Source of the DNA: Oscillospiraceae bacterium
GTDB lineage: Bacteria; Bacillota; Clostridia; Oscillospirales; CAG-272
Length of the DNA stretch: 64,000 bases
Assembly: GCA_015063625.1 (NCBI GenBank)
Contig: SVTT01000002.1
Coordinates: forward strand, 86,229-150,228
Direction: 5' to 3'
How positions within the stretch are numbered: the first letter of the stretch is position 1; each line of letters begins with the position of its first letter. Below the pieces are notes generated by a model, which worked only from the letters and a program-made list of their open reading frames with translations, made no database searches and was not told the DNA's origin. The translations under genes were made by a program, and so were the position numbers. This document shows, in pieces, positions 26,288 to 34,122 of the stretch.

Positions 26288-26316
26288 CGGTGCACACAGT
26301 GGGGGGCTGCGGAAAG
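26277..26316 (+). repeat. 40-base dispersed repeat, copy 1
   Basis: The stretch AGCCCCTTTTT..GGTGCACACAG.GGGGGGCTGC recurs at 27745-27783 with only a few changes. Its ends (AGCCCC, GGGGCT) can pair, so it forms a hairpin. Confidence 0.75.
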
Positions 26317-26443
26317 ACATATTTCAGATCAGCGCCGAGCAGGAGATCCGCAGGGAAGAACGCCGTCAAACAAGATTTGGGGAGACGGTTAGGCGCTGAG
26401 GCGTTCTTCCGATCTCGGGTTAAAAACCCGAGATGGACACGCA

Positions 26444-26471
26444 TTCCGGCACCAAAAAAGGGGCGCCCGCA
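26444..26471 (+). repeat. att-like direct repeat, copy 2
   Basis: Identical to 26245-26272. Upstream of this copy there is no tRNA body, only a hairpin (ATCTCGGGTT/AACCCGAGAT at 26412-26434). The layout is what remains after integration at a tRNA 3' end and later loss of the cargo. Confidence 0.85.
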
Positions 26472-26503
26472 CGGCGACCTGCGATAAAGCAGGTCTGCCG
26501 AAC

Positions 26504-26676
26504 GATGTTTGCCCTTACGGGCAAGTGATGTTGCCTTCGGCAATGATGTTTACTGCGTAAGTGATGTTACGCCTGACGGCGTAGTGGGCAAACATCACAT
26601 CACTGCGAGCCTTGGCGAGCAACATCATTACGAACGAAGTGAGTAACATCACTTTTGCGCAAGCAAAAACATCACG
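26504..26676. repeat. multi-hairpin array with TGATGTT / AACATCA spacers
   Basis: About 170 non-coding bases built from short hairpins (TTGCCC-TTAC-GGGCAA, TTGCC-TTC-GGCAA, TTAC-TGC-GTAA, ACGCC-TGAC-GGCGT, then TTTTGC-GCAA-GCAAAA) separated by the spacer GTGATGTT in the left half and its complement AACATCAC in the right half. The whole block can therefore also fold into one large cruciform. No reading frame or terminator tail. The remaining bases 26680-26986 hold a terminator, a promoter and no gene. Confidence 0.75.
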
Positions 26677-26739
26677 CCTTTACCACCCGAAAACAGCATA
26701 CGGTATAACACACTATACCTTGCAAGCAAGGAAGCGTGC

Positions 26740-26769
26740 AAAAGGGACGAGAAAACCTCGTCCCTTTTG
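26740..26769 (+). terminator. hairpin terminator in the accessory patch
   Basis: AAAAGGGACGAG / CTCGTCCCTTTT around AAAAC; symmetrical, could act in either direction. No gene is visible directly upstream on either strand. Confidence 0.6.
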
Positions 26770-26873
26770 ATATTGATAAAAAACTGCTTTACGGTAGGCG
26801 CCCATGGGGTTGTATCCTAAAGGACAGTTCTAATAGCACATAATCTACCGACAGGAAAAGCAGAAACTACAGA

Positions 26874-26902
26874 TTGATTTTCTGTGATTTTTGTGCTATA
26901 TT
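26874..26902 (+). promoter_or_regulatory. promoter of the zinc-ribbon gene
   Basis: TTGATT and TATATT with a 17-base spacer, about 85 bases before the ATG at 26987. Confidence 0.7.
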
Positions 26903-26986
26903 AAGGGTGTGGGCTTAGCCCCATGCATAAGGCGAAACCGGTGCGATAAATGCGAATGATGAATAAGAATTTGACGGAGGCATACT

Positions 26987-27196
26987 ATGAGAAAATGTTT
27001 AAGATGTGAAACGGAAATGGTTGAAGATTTAACCGTTATGGTAACTAATGGCGGTTACGGCGTAGATGTAAGACAAAAGGGTATGTTTAAAGGCTCTTTA
27101 GGTAAAATCAAATGTGCCGTATGCCCCCAATGTGGATATACGGAAACCTATATTGATGACACGGAAAACATAAAAAGGTTGATCGAAAAGAATTAA
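26987..27196 (+). CDS. small zinc-ribbon protein
   Basis: Sixty-nine residues with two CxxC knuckles, CLRC at the N-terminus and CPQCGYTE near residue 45 (plus CAVC just before), enclosing a Gly-rich beta segment; typical of small nucleic-acid-binding or regulatory zinc ribbons (DUF6487-like). GGAGG precedes the ATG. Base composition is clearly more AT-rich than neighbours, suggesting transfer. The leader AATAAGAATTTGAC also precedes the DUF5714 gene at 62.2 kb, and a CAAATTCCAATTTG palindrome follows the stop. Confidence 0.8.
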   Translation: MRKCLRCETEMVEDLTVMVTNGGYGVDVRQKGMFKGSLGKIKCAVCPQCGYTETYIDDTENIKRLIEKN

Positions 27197-27197
27197 T

Positions 27198-27211
27198 CAA
27201 ATTCCAATTTG
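27198..27211. repeat. CAAATTCCAATTTG palindrome, copy 1
   Basis: Begins two bases after the stop of the zinc-ribbon gene. Near-identical palindromes follow the stops at 27659 and 62923. Confidence 0.8.
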
Positions 27212-27248
27212 AAGCATTCGAGCATATAGAGGCAAAGGAGAAATAAAA

Positions 27249-27659
27249 GTGAAAAAATTATCTTTTATATTGATAATGGCTTTATTGACGATAAGTCTTT
27301 TTGGTTGTGGAAATGGATATGTAAACAAATACGCCGCAAAAATGATGCAAACATCATGTTGGGAAGATGAGGCGAGTATGAAGTTTTCTGATTTTGAGGG
27401 TATATACCATTTCAAGTTAAAAGGGGAAAATGATAGCGATCATACCCTTGAATACGAAGCGAGTCTTGACGAAGGCGAGGTAAATGTGTATGTTGGTGTA
27501 AACGGAGAAAACGAGCTGATATTTACAATCAAGGGCGGCGAGTCATACGATAATACAATCGCTTTAGACGATAAATATGACGATGTGAAAACGATATACG
27601 TTATTGTTGAATCTGAAAATAAAAGTTCAAACGGCGATTTTGAATTCGAATACAACTAA
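27249..27659 (+). CDS. small lipoprotein of unknown function
   Basis: A 136-residue protein starting (GTG) with a lipoprotein signal peptide: MKKLSFILIMALLTISLFGC, lipobox LFGC with the lipidated Cys at 20. The mature part is acidic and beta-rich (KFSDFEGIYHFKLKG, EGEVNVYVGVNGENELIF). It should sit on the outer face of the membrane. AAAGGAG precedes the start. AT-rich codons unlike the surrounding genes point to recent acquisition together with the zinc-ribbon gene. No known family recognised. Confidence 0.82.
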   Translation: MKKLSFILIMALLTISLFGCGNGYVNKYAAKMMQTSCWEDEASMKFSDFEGIYHFKLKGENDSDHTLEYEASLDEGEVNVYVGVNGENELIFTIKGGESYDNTIALDDKYDDVKTIYVIVESENKSSNGDFEFEYN

Positions 27660-27669
27660 AAAGGATGAA

Positions 27670-27683
27670 CAAATTCCAATTTG
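27670..27683. repeat. CAAATTCCAATTTG palindrome, copy 2
   Basis: Ten bases after the lipoprotein stop; extended here to ACAAATTCCAATTTGT (27669-27684). Confidence 0.8.
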
Positions 27684-27709
27684 TCAGAGAACATTGAGGT
27701 GTGATCGAT

Positions 27710-27740
27710 AAAAGGCTCCCTTTACACAAGGGAGCCTTTT
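27710..27740 (+). terminator. terminator after the lipoprotein gene
   Basis: AAAAGGCTCCCTT / AAGGGAGCCTTTT around TACAC. Confidence 0.88.
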
Positions 27741-27744
27741 CTTT

Positions 27745-27783
27745 AGCCCCTTTTTTGGTGCACACAGCGGGGGGCTGCCAAAG
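27745..27783 (+). repeat. 40-base dispersed repeat, copy 2
   Basis: Second copy of the repeat at 26277-26316. The two copies bracket the AT-rich patch with the zinc-ribbon and lipoprotein genes. Confidence 0.75.
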
Positions 27784-27816
27784 CAGAATCCCACGTCGCC
27801 GTTTTTGCCACACTGC

Positions 27817-27845
27817 TTGACTTCCTTCTTTTCTTGTGTTACAAT
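27817..27845 (+). promoter_or_regulatory. promoter of the GDPD gene
   Basis: TTGACT, 17-base spacer, TACAAT. Confidence 0.75.
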
Positions 27846-27896
27846 TGGACTTGGTAGCAATCGGATTGTTTGTAAGCCTGAAAAAGGAGAGCAGTG

Positions 27897-28703
27897 ATGA
27901 GTGTCTGGACACAAAGTGAAAAGAACATCTGGGTCGCGGCGCACCGTGGATGGTCTGCCGCGTATCCCGAAAATACAATGCCGGCGTTTCGGGCGGCGGC
28001 GGAGCTGGGCGTCGATCAGATCGAGATCGACGTGCGCGTGACGCGTGACAACGAGCTTGTTGTCATTCACGACGCGACGGTGGATCGGACCACTGACGGT
28101 ACGGGTAAGGTGTGTGACAAGCTGCTTTCCGAGCTGAAAGCACTTGATGCAGGCTCTCACAAGGGAGCGCAATTTTCTGGCACGAGGATCCCGACCTTCA
28201 AGGAATTTATGGACTACGTCAAGGATCTCCCGGAGATGACTCTGGACATCGAGCTCAAGGAGTATCCCACCGAAGGGCGCGAGATGCTCGCCTTTGACGT
28301 TTGTGACCGCGTGCTTGCCATAGTGGATGCATACGGTTATACCGACCGTGTGGTCATCAACACCTTCAGCGGCAAGCTGCATGAGTACATTCGGAATAAG
28401 TATGGCAAAAAGTACCGTCAGCACGTCTATTATCCGATCAGCCATCTCGGTGCCGTTACGCGCGATCCTTACGAGTACGGCTATTGCTGCTGTATGTTTA
28501 AAACGACATACAGCGAGCTGAATATGGCAGAACGGTGTGAATTTGACCGTATGCGCAGCTATGGCGTGCAGCCATGGGCGGGTGCGTGCGTGAAGGATGA
28601 AAAGGGAGTGGATCTTGCCATTGCCAACGGTGCTGCCCTGATCACCTGTAACAACCCCGACACGGTGCTCCGTTTGCTCCGTGAAAAGGGATATCATTCA
28701 TAA
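27897..28703 (+). CDS. glycerophosphodiester phosphodiesterase
   Basis: A 268-residue cytosolic GDPD-family TIM barrel hydrolysing glycerophosphodiesters to glycerol-3-phosphate and an alcohol. The N-terminal signature AAHRGWSAAYPENTMPAF is followed by QIEIDVRVTRDNELVVIHDATVDRTTDGTG, quoted here in its parts IEIDVRVT and VIHDATVDRTTDG, supplying the metal ligands and catalytic His pair. The start is ATG 27897 (a GTG lies directly before it) after AAAAAGGAGAG. No signal peptide, so an intracellular lipid-recycling role is likely. Confidence 0.92.
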   Translation: MSVWTQSEKNIWVAAHRGWSAAYPENTMPAFRAAAELGVDQIEIDVRVTRDNELVVIHDATVDRTTDGTGKVCDKLLSELKALDAGSHKGAQFSGTRIPTFKEFMDYVKDLPEMTLDIELKEYPTEGREMLAFDVCDRVLAIVDAYGYTDRVVINTFSGKLHEYIRNKYGKKYRQHVYYPISHLGAVTRDPYEYGYCCCMFKTTYSELNMAERCEFDRMRSYGVQPWAGACVKDEKGVDLAIANGAALITCNNPDTVLRLLREKGYHS

Positions 28704-28762
28704 GGCTCTCAAAGCTTTTATGCGTGATATGATAATAACGGTCAATCCCTCGGAGGCATGCT

Positions 28763-28900
28763 ATGAAAAAACTTTTCGGATTTAACGTTGAGTCGGATGA
28801 GTCGACACTTGACGGCGAGGAATTTGAAACGGCGGTTTTGGAATGCGACATTGCGCCTGTTCTTTCGCTGACCGGCATTTCTCTTGCCGAGAAAGAATGA
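28763..28900 (+). CDS. 45-residue small protein coupled to the EamA transporter
   Basis: An ATG behind a perfect CGGAGG site opens a 45-codon frame, MKKLFGFNVESDES.., acidic and ending SLTGISLAEKE. Its TGA overlaps the ATG of the transporter gene (ATGA at 28897-28900), the classic coupled arrangement. It may be a real small protein or a leader peptide that sets translation of the transporter. No family recognised. Confidence 0.6.
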   Translation: MKKLFGFNVESDESTLDGEEFETAVLECDIAPVLSLTGISLAEKE

Positions 28901-29829
28901 GAGAGGAAAGCGCCTTGCAGATCAAATCAAATCCCGGTCGCCGTGTTGCCGTAGGGCGTGGCATGCTGATCCTTGCCATGTCGATCTTCGGTACCATCGG
29001 CATTTTCAGACGCCTTATTCCGTTGCCGTCCGGTCTCGTGGCACTGGTGCGAGCCACCATCGGTGCGATGTTCCTTCTTGCGCTGATCCTTGTCCGTCAA
29101 GGGGGATTTTCCCTTGCTACGGTCAAGAAGCATTGGCTGCCTCTTCTTTGCTCGGGCGCATTTCTCGGCTTTAATTGGGTGCTGTTGTTTGAGGCGTATA
29201 AGTATACCTCGGTCGCCACTGCCACGCTCTGCTATTACATGGCGCCTGTTCTGCTCATTTTCGCCGCCCCCTTGTTTCTCGGGGAACGTCTGACGGTCAA
29301 GCGCGTGCTTTGTGCCCTTACGGCACTGGGGGGGATGGTGCTGGTGTCGGGCGTCGCAGAGGTCGGATTTTCGGGACTTTCCGAGTGGAAGGGCATGCTT
29401 CTGGGGCTTGCGGCGGCGGTGCTTTACGCCGCGATCGTGACGGTCAATAAGAGAATGACCGACGTGCCTCCGCTTGATAAGACGCTGGTGCAGTTTCTTG
29501 TTTCGGTGGCGGTGCTTTTGCCCTATGTGCTGCTTTCCGAGGAGCTTTCATTTGCCCCCCTCTCGTGGCAGTCTGCGTTGCTGTTGATCGCCGTGGGCGT
29601 GGTACATACGGGGCTTGCATATGCCCTTTATTTCGGTGCCATTCCAAGACTTTCTGCGGGAACGGTGGCGATCTACAGCTACATCGACCCCATCCTTGCC
29701 GTGGTGCTTTCGGCAGTTTTTTTGAAGGAATCCATGACCCTGTACGGTGTGATCGGTGCGGTGCTGATCCTCGCCTCGGCGCTGATCGGTGAATATCGGA
29801 GGGAAGAAAAACAGGAGGATCCAATATGA
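28897..29829 (+). CDS. EamA/DMT-family transporter
   Basis: A 310-residue drug/metabolite transporter with ten helices in two EamA repeats (about 18-150 and 165-300). Typical patterns: MLILAMSIFGTIGIFRRLI, LVALVRATIGAMFLLAL, GFNWVLLFEAYKYTSVATATL, and the second-repeat GVVHTGLAYALYFGAI with SYIDPILAVVLSAVFLKE. Substrate unknown; this group exports metabolites or amino acids. The longer frame upstream is out of register with the small ORF and lacks a ribosome site. Its stop overlaps the next gene by four bases. Confidence 0.9.
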   Translation: MREESALQIKSNPGRRVAVGRGMLILAMSIFGTIGIFRRLIPLPSGLVALVRATIGAMFLLALILVRQGGFSLATVKKHWLPLLCSGAFLGFNWVLLFEAYKYTSVATATLCYYMAPVLLIFAAPLFLGERLTVKRVLCALTALGGMVLVSGVAEVGFSGLSEWKGMLLGLAAAVLYAAIVTVNKRMTDVPPLDKTLVQFLVSVAVLLPYVLLSEELSFAPLSWQSALLLIAVGVVHTGLAYALYFGAIPRLSAGTVAIYSYIDPILAVVLSAVFLKESMTLYGVIGAVLILASALIGEYRREEKQEDPI

Positions 29830-30662
29830 AAAAAAGAGCTTTGATCGTTTCAGATACACATTATTGTCACGTGGACTGGTATGGTGTCGATTCTGCCGAG
29901 CGCATGAGACGCTTGATGCGGCATATCAACGAGGAGTATGAGAAGGACCCCTTTGAGGTCATTCTGTTTCTCGGCGATCTGTCACTTGACCATTGGCGTT
30001 GGCAAACAAAGGGCTGCTATCTGAAGGAGGGCAGAAGCCGCACCGGGGAATTCGTTAAGGAATTTTGCCCCGAGCTGCCCGATGTCCCCGTCTATATGAT
30101 CGCGGGCAACCATGAGCAGTACGGTGAGGAGATGTGGCGCAGCCTTACGGGCTGTGGGAGAAGTGCCGTTGTACCGTTTGGCGACGTGTTGCTGGTTCTT
30201 TATGACAGCTACTGTGCCGATCTCGATCCTACCGAGCACAGCGACGGCACCTATACACCGATCCCCGTGGCACAGATCCGCGCGGTGATGGACGCGCACC
30301 CCGACAAAAGGATCGTCCTCGCCTCTCATCATTTCGATATTGCCAAGGAGGGGGACGAGGCGCGGGAGCTGCTGCTTGATCCGCGTGTGCTCTGTCTGTT
30401 TTGCGGCCATTCCCACGCAGCAAATGTGACCGTTTTGCCGGAGGAATGGGGAGAAAAGCGGGTGATCCGCACGGGCAACTATTCCTATTACGGGAAAAGT
30501 GACCGCGACATACTGAAATACATGTGGGGCTTCCGCGATCTGTATCTGGATGAGGGCGTGCTTTGGTCGCGCTACATCGTGCCCGAGAACGAGGTCGTTC
30601 TTGATGGCGAGCGCGTGCAGGTCCCCGCTGCATATCAGAACGGTGTCGAGATCCGATTTTAA
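29826..30662 (+). CDS. calcineurin-like metallophosphoesterase
   Basis: A 278-residue metallophosphoesterase with all five motif blocks: SDTHYCH, LGDLSLDHW, GNHEQYG, ASHHFD and CGHSHAANV, which supply the dinuclear metal ligands. No signal peptide or membrane helix, so cytosolic. Substrate cannot be assigned; relatives cleave nucleotides, phosphodiesters or phosphoproteins. Coupled to the transporter gene by ATGA and ended by a strong terminator. Confidence 0.9.
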   Translation: MKKRALIVSDTHYCHVDWYGVDSAERMRRLMRHINEEYEKDPFEVILFLGDLSLDHWRWQTKGCYLKEGRSRTGEFVKEFCPELPDVPVYMIAGNHEQYGEEMWRSLTGCGRSAVVPFGDVLLVLYDSYCADLDPTEHSDGTYTPIPVAQIRAVMDAHPDKRIVLASHHFDIAKEGDEARELLLDPRVLCLFCGHSHAANVTVLPEEWGEKRVIRTGNYSYYGKSDRDILKYMWGFRDLYLDEGVLWSRYIVPENEVVLDGERVQVPAAYQNGVEIRF

Positions 30663-30665
30663 GCA

Positions 30666-30704
30666 AGAGGCACCGCAGGGCTCAGCCCTGCGGTGCCTCT
30701 TTTG
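30666..30704 (+). terminator. terminator after the phosphoesterase
   Basis: 15-bp stem AGAGGCACCGCAGGG with complement, then TTTT. Confidence 0.9.
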
Positions 30705-30713
30705 GTCTGATGA

Positions 30714-31496
30714 TCAATTCTGCAAGGGGACCAGCCTCGGCTCACCGATGTAGTTGAGTCCGTAGCGCTTGACCATCTCCATCGCAGTGGGCAGGGAGGC
30801 AATGTCACCCGCAGCCCTTGCGTTGTGTGCGTCAAAGCCGAAGGTCACGGGGGCGCCCATCTCGCCCGCGATCTGCCAGAAGCGTGTCATCTTGAGGGGG
30901 TAGTGACGCCCCTCGCGGATGCCGAGAAAATTGATCTCAAGAGGGGTGTTGGTTTCGATTGCTGCGCGGCAGGTGCGTTCGACCTCGCGACGGTAAATGT
31001 TGTCATCTCTTGTGTAGCGCATCAGATCGGGGTGCGCGATATAGGTGAATACACCGCGCTTCATCGCGGCGACCAGGCAGTCGGTGTATTCGATCAGGCG
31101 CGCGGGATCCTCGGTGGGTAGAGAGGGGCGCGTGTCTGTGACCTGCTCGTTTGCGATGAAATGCTGTCCGAGGATGAGATATTCTGCCCCTGCCCTTGTG
31201 GCGATGTCAAGCATTTCATCAAAATAGGCAGGGTAGTATTCCATCTCAAAGCCGATGTGGATCGAGATCCGGTCGCGAAATTCCTCGCGCAGAGCGCAAA
31301 GGGTGTCAAAATAATCCTTTACAAGACGCATGGGCACGCGGTAGAAGGACTCATGCCCGTCGGGAAAGATAAAGGGGGCGTGGTCCGAAAAGCCAAGGTG
31401 ACGGATGCCCGCCTCGATGGCTTTTTGGATATAGCTGCGCTCGTTGTCCGTGGCGTGCATGCAGCGAAAGGTGTGGGTATGATAATTATAGTCCAT
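30714..31496 (-). CDS. PHP-family histidinol-phosphatase
   Basis: A 260-residue PHP-domain phosphatase of the HisK/HisJ histidinol-phosphatase type. Metal-binding motifs are visible: YHTHTFRCMHA at the N-terminus, GFSDHAPF, IGFEMEYYP, TYIAHPDLMRY and FGFDAHN near the end. It would hydrolyse L-histidinol phosphate in histidine synthesis, though other sugar- or polyol-phosphate substrates are possible. The start at 31496 has AAAGAGG; the longer frame runs into the intergenic promoter region. It is a single minus-strand gene, divergent from guaB. Confidence 0.88.
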   Translation of the reverse strand: MDYNYHTHTFRCMHATDNERSYIQKAIEAGIRHLGFSDHAPFIFPDGHESFYRVPMRLVKDYFDTLCALREEFRDRISIHIGFEMEYYPAYFDEMLDIATRAGAEYLILGQHFIANEQVTDTRPSLPTEDPARLIEYTDCLVAAMKRGVFTYIAHPDLMRYTRDDNIYRREVERTCRAAIETNTPLEINFLGIREGRHYPLKMTRFWQIAGEMGAPVTFGFDAHNARAAGDIASLPTAMEMVKRYGLNYIGEPRLVPLQN

Positions 31497-31642
31497 ATAA
31501 GACCTCTTTTCAATGTTACTCTCAACATTATAGTATACCCCGCAGAAAAAGTCAATCGGAATTGACTTTTTGATTATTTTAACAAAAGTGCGACGGAAAG
31601 GGGGGATCGGTTTGCGAAAATCGTGAAATTTGTGATTTGCTC

Positions 31643-31671
31643 TTGCAAAAAGTATTTTTATGTTGTATAAT
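31643..31671 (+). promoter_or_regulatory. sigma-A promoter of guaB
   Basis: TTGCAA, 17-base spacer, TATAAT. The leader to the ATG at 31738 is about 60 bases, too short for a guanine riboswitch. Confidence 0.82.
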
Positions 31672-31737
31672 AATAGAAATATCACGCGCGACGGGGATAG
31701 CGCCGCACGGAGCGATGAAAGCAAAGGAGATTTAGCA

Positions 31738-33240
31738 ATGGCATTTTATTATGCAGAACCCTCTCATACCTTTAACGAATATCTGCTGGTTCCCGGGTAT
31801 TCCTCCAGTGAGTGTATTCCTGCCAATGTTTCTTTGAAAACACCCCTTGTTCGTTATAAGCGCGGAGAGGAAGCGGCGATCTCCCTGAACATTCCGCTTG
31901 TGTCTGCCATTATGCAGTCGGTGTCGGGTGACCGCCTTGCCGTGGCACTCGCACAGGAGGGTGGCGTCTCCTTCATTTACGGCTCGCAATCCATCGAGGA
32001 TGAGGCGGCAATGGTTGCCAAGGTCAAGGGCTTTAAGGCGGGCTTTGTGCGCAGTGACTCCAATCTGCGTCCCGATCAGACCCTTGCTGACGTGCTGGCA
32101 CTCAAGGAGGCAAGCGGTCACTCCACCGTTGCCATCACCGAGGACGGAACTCCCAACGGCAAGCTGCTCGGCATCGTGACGGGCAGAGATTACCGCGTGA
32201 GCCGCATGTCCACCGATGAAAGGATCGCCACCTTCATGACCCCTCTTGAAAAGCTGATCACCGCACCTGAGGGCACCACGCTGAAGGAGGCAAACGATAT
32301 CATCTGGGATAACAAGCTCAACTCCTTGCCCATCGTGAGCAAGGATGGCAAGCTTTGCTATTTCGTGTTCCGTAAGGATTACGATCAGCACAAGAAGAAC
32401 CCCATGGAGCTTTTGGATGCACAAAAACGCTATATCGTGGGCGCGGGTATCAATACCCGTGACTATGAAACGCGTATTCCCGCACTGCTGGAGGCGGGTG
32501 CTGACGTGCTTTGCATCGACTCCTCCGAGGGCTATTCCGAGTGGCAGAAGCGCACCATTGCCTTCGTCCGCGAGAAGTACGGCGACAGCGTTAAGATCGG
32601 AGCAGGCAATGTTGTTGACGGTGAGGGCTTCCGCTTCCTTGCCGATTGTGGTGCTGACTTTATCAAGGTCGGTATCGGCGGCGGCTCGATCTGTATTACC
32701 CGTGAAACCAAGGGCATCGGCCGCGGTCAGGCTACGGCGCTGATCGACGTGTGCCGCGCCCGCGACGAATATTTCAAGGAAACCGGTATTTACGTTCCCG
32801 TCTGCTCGGACGGTGGCGTCGTTCATGACCATCACATGACGCTTGCACTTGCCATGGGCGCCGATTTCATCATGCTGGGTCGCTATTTCGCTCGCTTTGA
32901 CGAAAGCCCCACGGCGAAGGTCAATGTCAACGGTACGCTGATGAAGGAGTACTGGGGCGAGGGCAGCAATCGCGCTCGTAACTGGCAGCGCTACGACCTC
33001 GGCGGCAGCGCCAAGCTCTCCTTTGAGGAGGGTGTGGATTCCTATGTGCCTTATGCAGGCAAGCTGTCGGACAACGTGCAGCAAAGCCTTGCCAAGGTGC
33101 GCTCCACCATGTGTAACTGCGGTGCACTCTCGATTCCCGAGCTGCAGGAGAAGGCAAAGCTGACGCTTGTTTCCTCTGTCAGCATTGTGGAGGGTGGCGC
33201 GCACGACGTGCTCCTCAAAACCAGTAATAAGCAGGTATAA
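31738..33240 (+). CDS. guaB: IMP dehydrogenase GuaB
   Basis: A 500-residue IMP dehydrogenase (IMP to XMP, NAD+-dependent), the guanine branch point. It has two CBS domains inserted after the first barrel strands (about 110-220, e.g. [25 protein letters not shown] in parts), the catalytic loop [16 protein letters not shown] with the nucleophilic Cys, and [29 protein letters not shown] places the start at 31738. The segment [14 protein letters not shown] followed by [11 protein letters not shown] belongs to the mobile-flap region. Pairs with xpt downstream. Confidence 0.95.
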   Translation: MAFYYAEPSHTFNEYLLVPGYSSSECIPANVSLKTPLVRYKRGEEAAISLNIPLVSAIMQSVSGDRLAVALAQEGGVSFIYGSQSIEDEAAMVAKVKGFKAGFVRSDSNLRPDQTLADVLALKEASGHSTVAITEDGTPNGKLLGIVTGRDYRVSRMSTDERIATFMTPLEKLITAPEGTTLKEANDIIWDNKLNSLPIVSKDGKLCYFVFRKDYDQHKKNPMELLDAQKRYIVGAGINTRDYETRIPALLEAGADVLCIDSSEGYSEWQKRTIAFVREKYGDSVKIGAGNVVDGEGFRFLADCGADFIKVGIGGGSICITRETKGIGRGQATALIDVCRARDEYFKETGIYVPVCSDGGVVHDHHMTLALAMGADFIMLGRYFARFDESPTAKVNVNGTLMKEYWGEGSNRARNWQRYDLGGSAKLSFEEGVDSYVPYAGKLSDNVQQSLAKVRSTMCNCGALSIPELQEKAKLTLVSSVSIVEGGAHDVLLKTSNKQV

Positions 33241-33248
33241 GCCTGTGC

Positions 33249-33276
33249 AAAAGGTCGGGCGTATGCCCGACTTTTT
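33249..33276 (+). terminator. terminator between guaB and xpt
   Basis: GTCGGGC-GTAT-GCCCGAC with A- and T-runs on either side. No separate promoter for xpt is obvious, so this may act as a partial terminator. Confidence 0.82.
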
Positions 33277-33299
33277 GATATGAAGGAGGCTTGATTTTT

Positions 33300-33872
33300 A
33301 TGAAATTGCTTGAAGATAAGATCCTTTCCGATGGAAAAATACTTGAGGGTGACGTGCTGAAGGTGGATCATTTTCTCAACCATCAGATCGATGTGCTGCT
33401 TCTTGATGAGCTCGGTCAGGAGCTTTCCCGTCGCTTTCTCGATGCGGGCGTGACCAAGGTGCTCACCATCGAAGCCTCGGGCATTGCTGTCGCCTGCCTT
33501 GTGGCACGGCAATTAAGGGTGCCGATGCTTTTTGCCAAAAAAATGAAGCATGGCGCTGCCCAAGAACATTTGCTCTCCTGCTCGGTCGAGGCATCTGCCG
33601 GCAAGCACCCCTATGATGTTGTGGTGTCAAGGGAATATCTTCGTGCAGAGGATAAGGTGCTGGTGATCGATGATTTTCTGGCAAAGGGGGACGCCCTCCG
33701 TGCCTTGATCGGGCTGATCGAGCAGTCGGGCGCAGAGCTTGTCGGCTGCGGCATCGTCATTGAACGGGCTTTTCAGGGCGGAGGTGACGATCTGCGCGCA
33801 AAGGGTGTGCGCATTGAGTCGCTTGCCAAGATCGCCTCTATGAGCGTGGCAGAGGGCATTACCTTTTGCTGA
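33300..33872 (+). CDS. xpt: xanthine phosphoribosyltransferase
   Basis: A 190-residue Xpt: xanthine + PRPP to XMP. It starts MKLLEDKILSDGKILEGDVLKVDHFLNHQID, read in parts as KILSDGKI and VDHFLNHQID, contains EASGIAVACLVA and the PRPP loop VLVIDDFLAKGDALRAL, and ends with the usual IESLAKIASM. The length equals the Bacillus enzyme. GGAGG lies 11 bases before ATG 33300; TTG at 33291 is too close to it. Together with guaB both routes to XMP are co-located. Confidence 0.95.
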   Translation: MKLLEDKILSDGKILEGDVLKVDHFLNHQIDVLLLDELGQELSRRFLDAGVTKVLTIEASGIAVACLVARQLRVPMLFAKKMKHGAAQEHLLSCSVEASAGKHPYDVVVSREYLRAEDKVLVIDDFLAKGDALRALIGLIEQSGAELVGCGIVIERAFQGGGDDLRAKGVRIESLAKIASMSVAEGITFC

Positions 33873-33896
33873 ATCGTATGCGTGCAAATGTACAAC

Positions 33897-33941
33897 AAAA
33901 GCAGACACGGTGGCTGAATGAGTCTCTGTGTCTGCTTTTTT
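33897..33941 (+). terminator. terminator after xpt
   Basis: AAAAGCAGACAC / GTGTCTGCTTTT with a 19-base loop, then TT. Confidence 0.85.
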
Positions 33942-34050
33942 GTCCAAATTTTTTATTGGCAGGGAAGGAGCGATCGGACCAGAGGGGTATTGTTGGAATG
34001 CATGCGCAGAAGGGTAAAAAAGCAAGAACCATTCGGTCTTGTCGGATGTC

Positions 34051-34080
34051 GTATATGTCTGTCGAAAATACGCATATAAT
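34051..34080 (+). promoter_or_regulatory. candidate sigma-E/sigma-K (mother-cell) promoter
   Basis: GTATATG and CATATAAT are separated by 15 bases, resembling the sigma-E pattern (ATATT-N14/15-CATACAMT) more than sigma-A. About 43 bases before the collagen-like gene. Confidence 0.5.
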
Positions 34081-34122
34081 GGAATGGTGTTTCACCCCAA
34101 ATCCGAAAAAGGAGGAAATGAT

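Noticed and set aside
26504..26676. CRISPR array or integron attC site
   Set aside because: Spacers are constant and the variable parts are palindromic, the reverse of a CRISPR; no integrase gene and no attC R/L box pattern.
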